Source of the DNA: Rahnella laticis
GTDB lineage: Bacteria; Pseudomonadota; Gammaproteobacteria; Enterobacterales; Enterobacteriaceae
Direction of reading: 5' to 3'
NCBI RefSeq assembly: GCF_015644585.1
Contig: NZ_JADOBI010000001.1
Span: forward strand, 248,001-312,000
DNA: 64,000 bases
In this document: in pieces, positions 19,592-28,299 of the stretch
How the letters are laid out: each line of letters starts with the position of its first letter
How positions within the stretch are numbered: the stretch's first letter is position 1
Notes under the pieces: generated by a model
Databases searched by the model: none
What the model saw: only the letters and a program-made list of their open reading frames with translations
What the model was told of the DNA's origin: nothing
Program-made: the position numbers and the translations under genes

Positions 19592-21865
19592 ATGGATGAG
19601 GTCGCAGTTGCCATTATCACCGGCATGGTGCCGTTGATTTTTCTCGCTATAATTCCCACGGCTGCCCAGCTTTTTTCCTTATTTCTGATAGTTTGTCTGC
19701 TGTTCGTGAGTGAACGAAAACTGTTCAGACTGATTGCCATCACATTACTGAGTTTCTGTTGGGCTGCGTATCAGGGGCAAATTCAGCTGCAACAGATTTC
19801 ATCCCTTCAGGGCGTTAAGCGTGAAGTGATTACCGAGGTGCAAACGGTGAATCTCGGAACGAAAGGGGCTTCCGTCTTCTTTAAGATAGAAAGAGAGGAT
19901 GGTAAACGCGTTTTTCCTCCCGTCTTATTCCGGGCTAAATGGGAAGGGGGGCGCGTGACTCTGTTGGCCGGGCAACGATGGAAAATGCTTGTCAGCCTGC
20001 GTCCGGTTCATAGCCTGCTCAATGAAGGTGGCTTTGATGCACAGCGCTGGGCGTTGTCGCAACATGCGCCGCTGACCGGCACAATCTACAGCGGAGAGCC
20101 TCTGGATACGGAGGCTGGCTGGCGTCAGCAATTTATCCAACGTGTCATGCAAAAGATGCCAGAACTTACGAATGCGCCGGTGCTGATTGCATTGGCATTT
20201 GGTGAGAAAGGGCTGATTCAAAAACCAGAAATGTTGGTGTTACAGCGTACCGGGATTGCGCATCTGGTTGCCATTTCCGGCCTGCACATCGGGATTGCCG
20301 CATTGTTTGGTGGGTGGCTGGCGCGGATCTGTCAGTGGTTTATGCCTGTCAGATTAATCGATTATCGTTTTCCGCTGGTAATCAGTGAGATTTTCCTGCT
20401 GATTTACACGTGGCTTGCGGGTTGTAATGCGCCTGCTCTGCGGACAGCGATGGCATTTTCATTATGGATCCTGCTGCGTTACTTTCGGGTTCGCTGCCAT
20501 CCCTGGCAGGTCTGGTTATGGGGCGTGGCGCTTTTGCTGATAACGGATCCGATGAATTTATTGTCGGACAGTTTTTGGTTGTCGTGTTTTGCCGTCGCTT
20601 CTCTGGTTTTCTGGTATCAATGGATGCCGTTACCAGCGAAGTTTCAGAAGCACTGGTACTGGTGTGTCATTCGTTGGGGGCATTTACAGGCCGGAGTGAC
20701 CCTGCTTTTGTTGCCCCTGCAAACAAGCATTTTCCATGGGATCAATGTCGCCTCATTCCTGGCAAATATGTGGGCTGTACCGGTGGTATCACTACTCACG
20801 GTTCCCTGTGTTCTGGTCGTCCTTCTTCTGAACATCTTCCCGGCCGGCTTGCTGACGGAGGTCCAGACTTTACTCTGGCAAGGCGCAGATTACACATTGA
20901 GTCTGGCAATGTGGGGCGTAAGACCTTTCACTGGCAGCTGGTTTGCGCTCGGGGAAAACTGTCTTTTTATTAGTCTGTTGGGCTGGCTGGCTATTATTTT
21001 TTGCCGTATAGGGCACGTGAAACAATGGTTTTCAATACTGGTCTCGTTTTGCATGCTATCAGTAGTTTGGTACGCGCGGATCCCCGCTGAGCGCTGGCGT
21101 GTTGATATGCTGGATGTCGGGCATGGTTTATCGGTACTCATCAGCCGGAATGGGAAAGGCATTCTCTATGATACGGGGAATAAATGGGAAGGTGGGTCAG
21201 CGGCTGAACAGAATATTTTACCGTTTTTAAATTGGCGCAATATCGAATTAGAACAGATAATTATCAGTCACAACGATATGGATCATCGTGGTGGCCTGCC
21301 ATTTCTGCAATCGCGATATCCTCAGGCAAGTTTACGGGAGAGTTCCATGTCAGAGGGACATCTGGCGTGTGTGGCCGGTGAACACTGGCAATGGCAGGGG
21401 CTGAATTTCAACGTTTTATGGCCGGAGGCAAAAGTTGCTGATGCCCGAAATGATGACAGTTGCGTCATCCGCATTGATGATGGCTCATTCAGCTTTCTGC
21501 TGACCGGTGATATTGAAGCCGGTACGGAAAAGGCCTTGATCAGGAAATGGCGGGGTGAGTTGCACTCTACCGTGCTTCAGGTTCCTCATCACGGCAGTAA
21601 TACGTCGTCTTCACCGCCTTTTTTGCGCGCTGTTTCGCCGGAATTGGCACTGGCATCGGCCGCACGTTTCAATAAATGGCATCTGCCTGCGCATAAAGTT
21701 GTTAGCAGATACAACAAGGCCCGCTATGACTGGCACTCCACTTCGGATTCCGGTCAACTGAGCCTGTTCATTTATGGTGATTATTGGACAATTAAAGGCT
21801 TACGTGAGCAATTAAACCCACGTTGGTACCACCGGCGGTTTGGAGTATCAGTAGATAATGAGTAG
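19592..21865 (+). CDS. ycaI: ComEC/Rec2-family membrane protein YcaI
   Basis: Homolog of the DNA-uptake channel ComEC. It has 757 residues (E. coli YcaI 754). Order: short N-terminal membrane and OB-like part, the competence-domain membrane core (IAHLVAISGLHIGIAALFGG near residue 225), and a C-terminal metallo-beta-lactamase-like domain (MLDVGHGLSVLISRNGKGILYDTG, SHNDMDHRGGLP, PHHGSNTSS). The end RWYHRRFGVSVDNE matches YcaI. The start is uncertain: the ATG has no Shine-Dalgarno nearby, while GAGGG at 19568-19572 sits at normal distance from an ATC at 19580 that would give I/M-K-I-S before the ATG (see findings). DNA uptake by this protein is not shown for most enterobacteria. Confidence 0.9.
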   Translation: MDEVAVAIITGMVPLIFLAIIPTAAQLFSLFLIVCLLFVSERKLFRLIAITLLSFCWAAYQGQIQLQQISSLQGVKREVITEVQTVNLGTKGASVFFKIEREDGKRVFPPVLFRAKWEGGRVTLLAGQRWKMLVSLRPVHSLLNEGGFDAQRWALSQHAPLTGTIYSGEPLDTEAGWRQQFIQRVMQKMPELTNAPVLIALAFGEKGLIQKPEMLVLQRTGIAHLVAISGLHIGIAALFGGWLARICQWFMPVRLIDYRFPLVISEIFLLIYTWLAGCNAPALRTAMAFSLWILLRYFRVRCHPWQVWLWGVALLLITDPMNLLSDSFWLSCFAVASLVFWYQWMPLPAKFQKHWYWCVIRWGHLQAGVTLLLLPLQTSIFHGINVASFLANMWAVPVVSLLTVPCVLVVLLLNIFPAGLLTEVQTLLWQGADYTLSLAMWGVRPFTGSWFALGENCLFISLLGWLAIIFCRIGHVKQWFSILVSFCMLSVVWYARIPAERWRVDMLDVGHGLSVLISRNGKGILYDTGNKWEGGSAAEQNILPFLNWRNIELEQIIISHNDMDHRGGLPFLQSRYPQASLRESSMSEGHLACVAGEHWQWQGLNFNVLWPEAKVADARNDDSCVIRIDDGSFSFLLTGDIEAGTEKALIRKWRGELHSTVLQVPHHGSNTSSSPPFLRAVSPELALASAARFNKWHLPAHKVVSRYNKARYDWHSTSDSGQLSLFIYGDYWTIKGLREQLNPRWYHRRFGVSVDNE

Positions 21866-21903
21866 AATAGGCCGCTATTTCTTTCGATGCTGGTTGATAT
21901 TGC

Positions 21904-23652
21904 ATGATGAACGATAAAGATCTCTCCACGTGGCAGACATTCCGTCGCCTATGGCCGATGATCACACCTTTTAAAGCCGGGCTGATTGCTGCGGCTATTG
22001 CGCTGGTAGCCAACGCCGCCAGTGATACCTTCATGCTGTCTTTGCTGAAACCGCTTTTAGATGACGGATTCGGAAAAGCAGACCGCTCAATTTTACTCTG
22101 GATGCCACTGGTCGTTATCGGTCTGATGATTGTTCGCGGCGTGAGCGGGTACATTTCGAGCTACTGCATTTCCTGGGTATCGGGCAAAGTGGTTATGCAT
22201 ATGCGCCGCCGCCTGTTTGGTCACATGATGAGAATGCCGGTCGCATTCTTTGACCAGCAATCCACTGGCACCTTGCTTTCCCGTATTACCTATGACTCTG
22301 AGCAGGTGGCTTCATCGTCTTCCAGCGCTCTGGTCACCGTGGTGCGCGAAGGGGCCTCAATCATTGGCCTGTTTATCATGATGTTTTACTACAGCTGGCA
22401 GCTTTCGGTGATCTTGCTGGTCATAGCTCCGATCGTTTCAGTTGTTATCCGCGTAGTGTCTAAACGTTTCCGTAACATCAGTAAATCGATGCAAAATACG
22501 ATGGGACAAGTGACGACCAGCGCAGAGCAGATGCTGAAAGGGCACAAAGAAGTTCTGATCTTTGGTGGCCAGAAAGTTGAAACTGAGCGTTTTGATAAAG
22601 TCAGTAACCGTATGCGTCAGCAAGGTATGCGTATGGTTTCTGCTTCATCGATTTCTGACCCGATTATTCAGCTGATCGCCTCTCTGGCACTGGCTTTCGT
22701 GCTGTATGCGGCAAGCTTCCCGTCTGTGATGGAAACACTCAGCGCCGGTACTATAACCGTGGTCTTCTCCTCGATGATTGCGCTGATGCGCCCGCTGAAG
22801 TCCCTGACGAACGTCAACTCCCAGTTCCAGCGCGGTATGGCAGCTTGCCAGACGCTGTTCTCTATTCTGGATATGGAGCAGGAAAAAGACGAAGGTAAAC
22901 TGGAAGTTAAGCGCGTTAAAGGCGAAGTTGAATTCAAGAATGTCACCTTCACATACCCTGGCCGCGATGTCCCTGCGCTGCGCGATATTTCTTTCGCTCT
23001 GCCAGAAGGTAAAACTGTTGCGCTGGTGGGGCGTTCCGGGTCCGGTAAATCGACGATTGCCAACCTGCTGACACGTTTCTATGACATCCAGGAAGGTAAA
23101 ATCCTGATGGACGGTCATGACCTGCGTGAGTATACCCTGTCATCATTGCGCGATCAGGTTGCACTCGTATCGCAGAATGTTCATTTGTTTAACGACACGA
23201 TTGCCAACAACATCGCGTATGCCCGCACTGATCTGTATTCCCGTGAAGAAATCGAGAAAGCCGCAACAATGGCTTATGCGATGGATTTCATCGGTAAGAT
23301 GGATAAAGGTCTGGACACGGTGATTGGCGAGAATGGTGTCCTGCTTTCTGGTGGTCAGCGCCAGCGCATCGCGATTGCGCGTGCTTTGTTACGTGATTCG
23401 CCGATTCTGATCCTCGATGAAGCGACTTCTGCGCTGGATACCGAGTCAGAACGTGCAATTCAGGCTGCTCTGGATGAATTGCAGAAAAACCGTACCTCTC
23501 TGGTGATTGCACACCGTCTGTCGACCATCGAAAAAGCCGATGAGATTCTGGTGATTGAAGATGGTTGTATTGTGGAACGCGGCTCACACACCGCATTGCT
23601 GGAAGAACGCGGTGTTTATTCGCAGCTTTACCGGATGCAGTTTGGCCAATGA
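21904..23652 (+). CDS. msbA: Lipid A flippase MsbA (ABC transporter)
   Basis: Homodimeric inner-membrane ABC exporter that flips core-lipid A. The 582 residues equal E. coli MsbA. A six-helix membrane domain (residues about 1-330) is followed by the ATPase domain: Walker [10 protein letters not shown], signature LSGGQRQR, Walker [13 protein letters not shown] and the H-loop IAHRLST. The gene overlaps lpxK by 4 nt (ATGA), so the two lipid A genes are translationally coupled. Confidence 0.98.
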   Translation: MMNDKDLSTWQTFRRLWPMITPFKAGLIAAAIALVANAASDTFMLSLLKPLLDDGFGKADRSILLWMPLVVIGLMIVRGVSGYISSYCISWVSGKVVMHMRRRLFGHMMRMPVAFFDQQSTGTLLSRITYDSEQVASSSSSALVTVVREGASIIGLFIMMFYYSWQLSVILLVIAPIVSVVIRVVSKRFRNISKSMQNTMGQVTTSAEQMLKGHKEVLIFGGQKVETERFDKVSNRMRQQGMRMVSASSISDPIIQLIASLALAFVLYAASFPSVMETLSAGTITVVFSSMIALMRPLKSLTNVNSQFQRGMAACQTLFSILDMEQEKDEGKLEVKRVKGEVEFKNVTFTYPGRDVPALRDISFALPEGKTVALVGRSGSGKSTIANLLTRFYDIQEGKILMDGHDLREYTLSSLRDQVALVSQNVHLFNDTIANNIAYARTDLYSREEIEKAATMAYAMDFIGKMDKGLDTVIGENGVLLSGGQRQRIAIARALLRDSPILILDEATSALDTESERAIQAALDELQKNRTSLVIAHRLSTIEKADEILVIEDGCIVERGSHTALLEERGVYSQLYRMQFGQ

Positions 23653-24638
23653 TTGAGCGTATCTGGTCAGGTAAATCACCGCTCTATCTGTTGCTGTTGC
23701 CTTTGTCCTGGCTGTACGGGTTAATCTCGAATTTAATCCGTTACAGCTATAAATCAGGGCTTAAAAAAAGCTGGCGGGCGCCTGTGCCCGTCGTGGTAGT
23801 GGGTAACCTCACTGCCGGGGGCAATGGTAAAACGCCGGTGGTTATCTGGCTGGTCGAAACGCTACAGCAGCATGGTTTGCGCGTGGGCGTAGTTTCTCGC
23901 GGTTACGGCGGTAAGGCCGAAAGCTATCCGCTGGTATTAACAGCAGATACAAAGGCTGCTCAGGCGGGTGATGAGCCCGTATTGATCTTCCAGAGAACCG
24001 GAGCGCCCGTTGCGGTGTCCCCGGTTCGTTCTGATGCCGTTAAAGCATTGCTGGCCGCGCATGAGCTGGACGTCATTATCACGGATGATGGCCTTCAGCA
24101 TTACGCGCTTCAGCGTGATGTTGAAATTGTGGTAGTTGATGGTGTAAGGCGCTTTGGCAACGGCCACTGGTTGCCTGCCGGACCGATGCGCGAACGTCAG
24201 GCGCGTCTGCGTTCTGTTGATGCGGTGATTACCAACGGTGGCACCGCGCTTGCCGGTGAGCTGTCTATGGTTTTACAGCCGGGCAAAGCTGTGAATCTGG
24301 TGACGGGTGAACAGCGCGATGCAGCGATGCTGAAGAATGTGGTGGCGATGGCCGGAATTGGTCATCCGCCGCGCTTTTTTGCGACACTCAAACAACTGGG
24401 TGTCGATCTGCAAAAGGAAATTGCTTTCGCCGATCATCAGGCGTACTCCCCTGAACAGATTTCCGCTTCGGTACAACTCGGTCAGCAGCTTCTGATGACG
24501 GAAAAAGATGCCGTAAAATGCCGCTCTTTTGCTCAGCCGGACTGGTGGTATTTGCCCGTCGAAGCAAAAATTCAGGGTTTACAGGCTGAGAAATTATTGC
24601 AAAAAATAGCTGATCTTATTTTGAAAACCCATCTTTAA
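23649..24638 (+). CDS. lpxK: Tetraacyldisaccharide 4'-kinase LpxK
   Basis: Inner-membrane kinase adding the 4'-phosphate in lipid A synthesis. From the ATG at 23649 (overlapping the msbA stop) it has 329 residues (E. coli 328), with an N-terminal membrane segment after [18 protein letters not shown] and a Walker A motif [14 protein letters not shown]. The [12 protein letters not shown] block contains the catalytic Asp region. Longer frames that start inside msbA are not used. Confidence 0.97.
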   Translation: MIERIWSGKSPLYLLLLPLSWLYGLISNLIRYSYKSGLKKSWRAPVPVVVVGNLTAGGNGKTPVVIWLVETLQQHGLRVGVVSRGYGGKAESYPLVLTADTKAAQAGDEPVLIFQRTGAPVAVSPVRSDAVKALLAAHELDVIITDDGLQHYALQRDVEIVVVDGVRRFGNGHWLPAGPMRERQARLRSVDAVITNGGTALAGELSMVLQPGKAVNLVTGEQRDAAMLKNVVAMAGIGHPPRFFATLKQLGVDLQKEIAFADHQAYSPEQISASVQLGQQLLMTEKDAVKCRSFAQPDWWYLPVEAKIQGLQAEKLLQKIADLILKTHL

Positions 24639-24674
24639 TCTGGCTGAATCTTCGAAATCCACTTCAAATATTCG

Positions 24675-24690
24675 AAATTTACGTAAATTT
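24675..24690. repeat. 16-bp perfect palindrome downstream of lpxK
   Basis: AAATTTACGTAAATTT is its own reverse complement. Two copies of TTCGAAAT (24651-24658 and 24671-24678) start 20 bp apart just beside it. The stretch 24639-24830 has no gene and is very AT-rich; this could be an operator or a protein-binding site for the cold-shock gene (inference). Confidence 0.5.
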
Positions 24691-24829
24691 ATAATTTTAA
24701 TACGACTGATTTTAAAGACTTATTTGCGTAAATGTTATTTCCCCTTAAAATTATTGTGTACCGTGACTTGCTATTGTTTGCAGGTTATGAGTAAATGCTT
24801 GCAGCCTGTGTTACAGCGCTATTTATGTA

Positions 24830-24992
24830 TGAGTGTAGAGTAAAGCAGTTCCTCCCAGACGTTATCTCTTTCCCGATGATTCCGCTTCCAAGACGAACCT
24901 TCTAAGTCCCTCCCATAAGTAATTGTCTGAACTATTGGCCAACATTGCCGAATGGCAGGATCTTATTGAGTTAAAGTTAAAAGGTTTTAAAT
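24830..24992 (+). promoter_or_regulatory. Long cspA-like 5' leader of the cold-shock gene
   Basis: About 160 nt without an ORF precede the ATG. It shows, in the same order, elements resembling the E. coli cspA leader as I recall it: TAAAGCAGT, a TCC-rich stretch followed by AGACGTTATC, then GCCGAATGGCA near 24947 and an AAGG ribosome site. In cspA such a leader refolds on cold shock. The promoter itself is not clear. Confidence 0.45.
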
Positions 24993-25202
24993 ATGTCTAA
25001 GAAAATGGGTCAGGTTAAGTGGTTCAATGAAAGCAAAGGTTTTGGTTTTATTGAGCAAGCTGATGGCGGCAAAGATGTCTTTGTACATTTCTCCGCAATC
25101 GCAACGGATGGTTTCAAAACTCTGGCTGAAGGCCAGCGTGTAGAATACACCATTCAGGACAGCCCGCGTGGTCCGGCTGCTGCTAACGTTATCGCTCTGT
25201 AA
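24993..25202 (+). CDS. Cold-shock protein, CspC/CspE type
   Basis: A 69-residue single cold-shock domain that binds single-stranded RNA/DNA. Both nucleic-acid motifs are intact: RNP1 KGFGFI and RNP2 VFVHFSAI. The sequence ([34 protein letters not shown]) is closest to CspC/CspE of E. coli. AAGG lies 8 nt before the ATG. A long leader precedes it and a strong terminator follows, so it is monocistronic. No csp gene lies between lpxK and ycaQ in E. coli K-12. Confidence 0.93.
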   Translation: MSKKMGQVKWFNESKGFGFIEQADGGKDVFVHFSAIATDGFKTLAEGQRVEYTIQDSPRGPAAANVIAL

Positions 25203-25219
25203 TCAGAGAATAACGTGAT

Positions 25220-25251
25220 GATATGAAACAACTTGAATTGTCTTTCATATC
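25220..25251 (+). other. 3'-UTR hairpin of the cold-shock gene
   Basis: GATATGAAA (25220-25228) and TTTCATATC (25243-25251) pair perfectly, between the stop codon and the terminator. Possibly a stability element. Confidence 0.5.
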
Positions 25252-25260
25252 AGCAGAGTA

Positions 25261-25284
25261 AAACCCGCCCAACGGCGGGTTTTT
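25261..25284 (+). terminator. Terminator of the first csp gene
   Basis: AAACCCGCC and GGCGGGTTT form a perfect 9-bp stem with a CAAC loop, followed by TT. Confidence 0.9.
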
Positions 25285-25452
25285 AGTGCCCGAAAAGAAA
25301 TTAGTTTTAAAGAAGTTCGCAGTAAAAATAATCGTTAAACAAATTCGCTCATTAGAGGTTTTTTATAAAAAAATAACTTAGATATGGGCAAACGCATCCG
25401 AACAATAATAAAAAAGTGTGTTCATGGATGCCCAAAAGAAAGGATAGAAATT

Positions 25453-25665
25453 ATGATGTTAAAAATGGGTTTAGTTAAATGGTACAACCAGGCTAAAGGC
25501 TACGGTTTTATTTGCCCTCTGGATGGTTCTTCTGAGATTTATGTTCAGCGTACCTCCATTGCCAATACCGGTAATAAATCACTGAGTGCCGGTCAGCGCG
25601 TAGAGTTCACCACTTACCGCAGCGTAGCACATGGTCCTTCAGCGGCTGATGTTATCGCGTTCTAA
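25453..25665 (+). CDS. Divergent cold-shock-domain protein
   Basis: A 70-residue cold-shock-domain protein starting MMLKMGLVKWYNQAKGYGFI. RNP1 (KGYGFI) is kept, but RNP2 reads IYVQRTSI where canonical CSPs have VFVHFSAI, so the second aromatic and the His are replaced by Arg and Gln. This suggests altered or lost nucleic-acid binding. AGGA at 25441-25444 supports the ATG at 25453; an in-frame ATG at 25384 would add a basic 23-residue leader but has no ribosome site. A bulged stem (CATCC at 25392 with GGATG at 25427) lies in the leader. Not a copy of the neighbouring csp; I do not assign a named ortholog. Confidence 0.8.
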   Translation: MMLKMGLVKWYNQAKGYGFICPLDGSSEIYVQRTSIANTGNKSLSAGQRVEFTTYRSVAHGPSAADVIAF

Positions 25666-25697
25666 GTCTGGTTTTTGTAATGCGCCGTTGAGCTGAA

Positions 25698-25715
25698 TTT
25701 TACGCTCCGGTAAAA
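25698..25715. other. Small inverted repeat after the second csp gene
   Basis: TTTTAC and GTAAAA flank a 6-nt centre. Weak stem without a T-run; it may be a terminator remnant or part of the ycaQ promoter region. Confidence 0.3.
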
Positions 25716-25760
25716 ATATGTTATCGGTATCCACAGTTTATCGCTGCCACGGATACCGAT

Positions 25761-26984
25761 ATGTCTCACCCGGTTATATCTCTCAGTTCGGCCCGCATCC
25801 TGCATTTATCTGCACAAAATCTTCTTAAACCTTTGACCCGAAAACCGTCTGCCGGTGATGTTGTCGATTCCATTCAGAATATGGGATTGCTGCAAATCGA
25901 TACGATCAGCGTGGTTGCCAGAAGCCCTTACCTCGTATTGTTCAGCCGCCTCGGAAATTATTCCCCACAATGGCTGGAAGATGCGTTATCTGAGGGGGAA
26001 ATTTTTGAATACTGGGCGCACGAAGCCTGTTTTATCCCTCGCGAGGATTATGGGTTATTGCGGCACAAGATGCTGAACCCGCAGGGCATGGGATGGAAAT
26101 TTTCTCAGGACTGGTTTGATGAACATCGCGCTGATATTCATGATCTGCTGAGTCATATTGCAGAAAAAGGTCCGGTGCGTTCTGCGGATTTCAGTGCGGA
26201 GAAAAAATCAAACAGCGGCTGGTGGGACTGGAAACCGCACAAAAAACATCTGGAAACGCTGTTTACTTCCGGAAAGCTGATGGTGTCCGAGCGGCGCAAT
26301 TTTCACCGCGTGTACGATCTTGCAGAGCGCGTCATGCCCGGCTGGGATGATGCGACGCAGGCACTTAGCCAGGAAGCGGCGGAATATCAAATGATGTGTC
26401 GTTCGGCGCAGTATCTGGGCATATTCAAAGCGGAATGGCTGACAGATTATTATCGCCTTAAACGTGTTGATACCCGGAAAGTGATTAAAACACTCCTGGA
26501 AAATGGAGAAATCACGCCTGTTGAAGTCAGCGGGCTGGAGGGAAATTATTATGTCCACCAGCAACAATTTCCCCTGTTGCAAAAAGCGCGTGAGTCACGA
26601 ATCAGCTCAACGGTGACGACACTGCTTTCACCGTTCGATCCGGTTGTGTGGGATCGCAAGCGCGTCTCGATTCTTTTTAATTTTGATTACCGGATTGAAT
26701 GCTACACGCCGGAAGCAAAGCGTCAGTACGGGTATTTCACGTTACCGATCCTTCAGCGCGGCGAGTTAGTCGGGCGCATAGATGCCAAAATGCACCGCAA
26801 GGAAAAGGTTCTGGAGGTGAAAAGTCTGCACCTCGAGCCTGAAGTCAAGATGACATCCCGGCGTGCGCAGGACATTCACGGAGCAATTACGCGCTTTGCT
26901 TCATGGCAGGGAGCAGAAGACGTATTGTTTTCGAAAGGGCCAGAAGCGTTAACGATGTTATGGAATTCGGGCTGGCGGGTCTGA
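25761..26984 (+). CDS. ycaQ: DNA interstrand-crosslink glycosylase YcaQ
   Basis: HTH_42/AlkZ-family DNA glycosylase; E. coli YcaQ unhooks nitrogen-mustard interstrand crosslinks. The 407 residues show the active-site Q-hydrophobic-D motif as Gln45-Ile46-Asp47 in GLLQIDTIS, and the conserved YWAHEACFIPREDY and SPFDPVVWDR blocks. Winged-helix repeats make up the fold in this family. No clear Shine-Dalgarno is seen. It ends at a bidirectional terminator. Confidence 0.93.
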   Translation: MSHPVISLSSARILHLSAQNLLKPLTRKPSAGDVVDSIQNMGLLQIDTISVVARSPYLVLFSRLGNYSPQWLEDALSEGEIFEYWAHEACFIPREDYGLLRHKMLNPQGMGWKFSQDWFDEHRADIHDLLSHIAEKGPVRSADFSAEKKSNSGWWDWKPHKKHLETLFTSGKLMVSERRNFHRVYDLAERVMPGWDDATQALSQEAAEYQMMCRSAQYLGIFKAEWLTDYYRLKRVDTRKVIKTLLENGEITPVEVSGLEGNYYVHQQQFPLLQKARESRISSTVTTLLSPFDPVVWDRKRVSILFNFDYRIECYTPEAKRQYGYFTLPILQRGELVGRIDAKMHRKEKVLEVKSLHLEPEVKMTSRRAQDIHGAITRFASWQGAEDVLFSKGPEALTMLWNSGWRV

Positions 26985-26995
26985 TTTAGAAAGTA

Positions 26996-27020
26996 AAACG
27001 GCTGCATCAGGCAGCCGTTT
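26996..27020. terminator. Bidirectional terminator after ycaQ
   Basis: AAACGGCTGC and GCAGCCGTTT form a perfect 10-bp stem with a 5-nt loop. T-rich tracts on both sides allow use by ycaQ (+) and by the small minus-strand gene candidate that starts near 27101. Confidence 0.85.
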
Positions 27021-27050
27021 ATTCACGATGATTGCAGGTGTTACTCAGCA

Positions 27051-27101
27051 TTAGTTGCTGAAGTTAGCGAACATTGCGATGATTTTGTTAATGGTTTTCA
27101 T
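27051..27101 (-). CDS. Candidate 16-residue small protein downstream of a CRP box
   Basis: Minus-strand ORF MKTINKIIAMFANFSN followed by TAA. It has Lys at positions 2 and 6 and a hydrophobic IIAMFANF stretch, so it could be a short amphipathic, membrane-associated peptide. TGAG lies about 8 nt before the ATG (weak ribosome site). Upstream are TATAAA (27126-27121) and a perfect CRP palindrome; downstream, 31 nt after the stop, is a strong terminator. Promoter, ORF and terminator would give an RNA of about 120 nt, so this may be a small protein, a dual-function RNA or a plain sRNA. I do not recognise the peptide. Confidence 0.4.
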   Translation of the reverse strand: MKTINKIIAMFANFSN

Positions 27102-27127
27102 TTTGTGCTCATATCTGAAGTTTATAA

Positions 27128-27143
27128 TGTGATGTGCATCACA
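27128..27143. promoter_or_regulatory. Perfect CRP box in the ycaQ-ycaR gap
   Basis: TGTGATGTGCATCACA fits the CRP consensus TGTGA-N6-TCACA at all ten defined bases and is fully palindromic. It lies between ycaQ (+) and ycaR (+). Its centre (27135.5) is 34 bp from the ATG of the minus-strand small ORF and 226 bp from the ycaR start. It overlaps the spacer of the putative minus-strand promoter, so repression is as possible as activation. Confidence 0.7.
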
Positions 27144-27187
27144 AAAAAATTGTACTCCCACGGAATCTGCAACGCAATCCTTCATGA

Positions 27188-27205
27188 GTGATATTTTTCT
27201 ATCAC
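27188..27205. repeat. Second palindrome in the ycaQ-ycaR gap
   Basis: GTGATA-N6-TATCAC, centred 61 bp from the CRP box centre, close to six helical turns. The half-site spacing does not fit CRP or FNR. Function unknown. The rest of 27206-27361 up to ycaR shows only a possible TATGCT -10 and the ribosome site. Confidence 0.45.
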
Positions 27206-27361
27206 ATTAATTTAACTTTCTGGGCCGTAACAGAAGGTGACGTGAGGATTAACGGAGAGGGGGCGTTATGCTATTCTCTGGAGCCGTTGTATTGTGTTTT
27301 CCAATGCATTTTTGCGTGACACCCTGCTGAAAAGCGGTGTATTCGCCTCCGGGAGGAATTA

Positions 27362-27544
27362 ATGGACCATCGTTTACTTGAAATCGTTGCGTGCCCTGTG
27401 TGTAACGGGAAACTGTACTTCAATAAAGAAGCGCAGGAATTAGTGTGTAAAGCCGACAGTCTGGCTTATCCGGTTCGGGACGGCATCCCAGTATTATTAG
27501 AAAACGAAGCCCGCCCGCTTTCTGTTGATGAGACACATCCATGA
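27362..27544 (+). CDS. ycaR: UPF0434/Trm112-like protein YcaR
   Basis: A 60-residue protein, the E. coli length, with a CPVCNGKL knuckle and one further Cys (LVCKAD), a Trm112-like zinc-ribbon fold. Its role is unknown. GGGAGGAATT is a strong ribosome site. It overlaps kdsB by 4 nt (ATGA), so the two are co-translated. Confidence 0.93.
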   Translation: MDHRLLEIVACPVCNGKLYFNKEAQELVCKADSLAYPVRDGIPVLLENEARPLSVDETHP

Positions 27545-28299
27545 GTTTTATTGCAATTATCCCGGCCCGTTTTGGGTCCAGCCGCCTGCCCGGTAAGCCT
27601 TTGGCCGACATTAACGGTAAACCGATGGTTGTGCACGTCATGGAACGTGCGCTGGAATCCGGTGCGAAACGCGTGATTGTAGCGACCGACCATCCGGAAG
27701 TTGTGGCCGCAGTGAAAGCCGCCGGTGGTGAAGTTTGCCTGACCAGCCCTGATCATCAGTCTGGTACCGAACGTCTGGCGGAAGTTATCCAAATTTGTCA
27801 GTTTGCAGATGATGAAATCATCGTTAATGTGCAGGGTGATGAGCCGCTGATCCCGCCGGTGATTGTCCGTCAGGTCGCTGAAAATCTGGCCAACAGCGTT
27901 GCGGGTATGGCAACGCTGGCGGTACCGATTGAATCTGCCGAAGAAGCCTTCAACCCGAATGCGGTAAAAGTGGTTCGCGATGCCAATGGTTACGCCATGT
28001 ATTTCTCCCGCGCGGCCATACCGTGGGAACGTGAGCGTTTCGCTATTTCTAAAGACACGATTGGCGACGTCTTCCTGCGCCATATCGGTATTTATGCCTA
28101 TCGTGCCGGTTTTATCCGTCAGTACGTTCAGTGGGAACCGAGCAAACTGGAGCACATTGAGTTGCTCGAACAACTCCGGGTGCTGTGGTATGGTGAAAAA
28201 ATCCACGTTGATGTCGCGAAAGCCATTCCTTCAGTAGGGGTTGATACTCCGGAAGATCTGGAACGCGTACGTAAGATTCTGGGCCACTCGCATTCCTGA
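27541..28299 (+). CDS. kdsB: 3-deoxy-manno-octulosonate cytidylyltransferase KdsB
   Basis: Activates KDO with CTP to CMP-KDO for LPS inner-core synthesis. The 252 residues (E. coli 248) begin [21 protein letters not shown], the nucleotide-binding signature, and contain the [12 protein letters not shown] block. Coupled to ycaR through the ATGA overlap. Together with msbA and lpxK, it gives this region a strong lipid A/LPS theme. Confidence 0.97.
   Translation: MSFIAIIPARFGSSRLPGKPLADINGKPMVVHVMERALESGAKRVIVATDHPEVVAAVKAAGGEVCLTSPDHQSGTERLAEVIQICQFADDEIIVNVQGDEPLIPPVIVRQVAENLANSVAGMATLAVPIESAEEAFNPNAVKVVRDANGYAMYFSRAAIPWERERFAISKDTIGDVFLRHIGIYAYRAGFIRQYVQWEPSKLEHIELLEQLRVLWYGEKIHVDVAKAIPSVGVDTPEDLERVRKILGHSHS

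Noticed and set aside
25384-25452. In-frame N-terminal extension of the second csp gene
   Set aside because: The ATG at 25384 has no Shine-Dalgarno, whereas AGGA fits the ATG at 25453; the extension has no CSP likeness.
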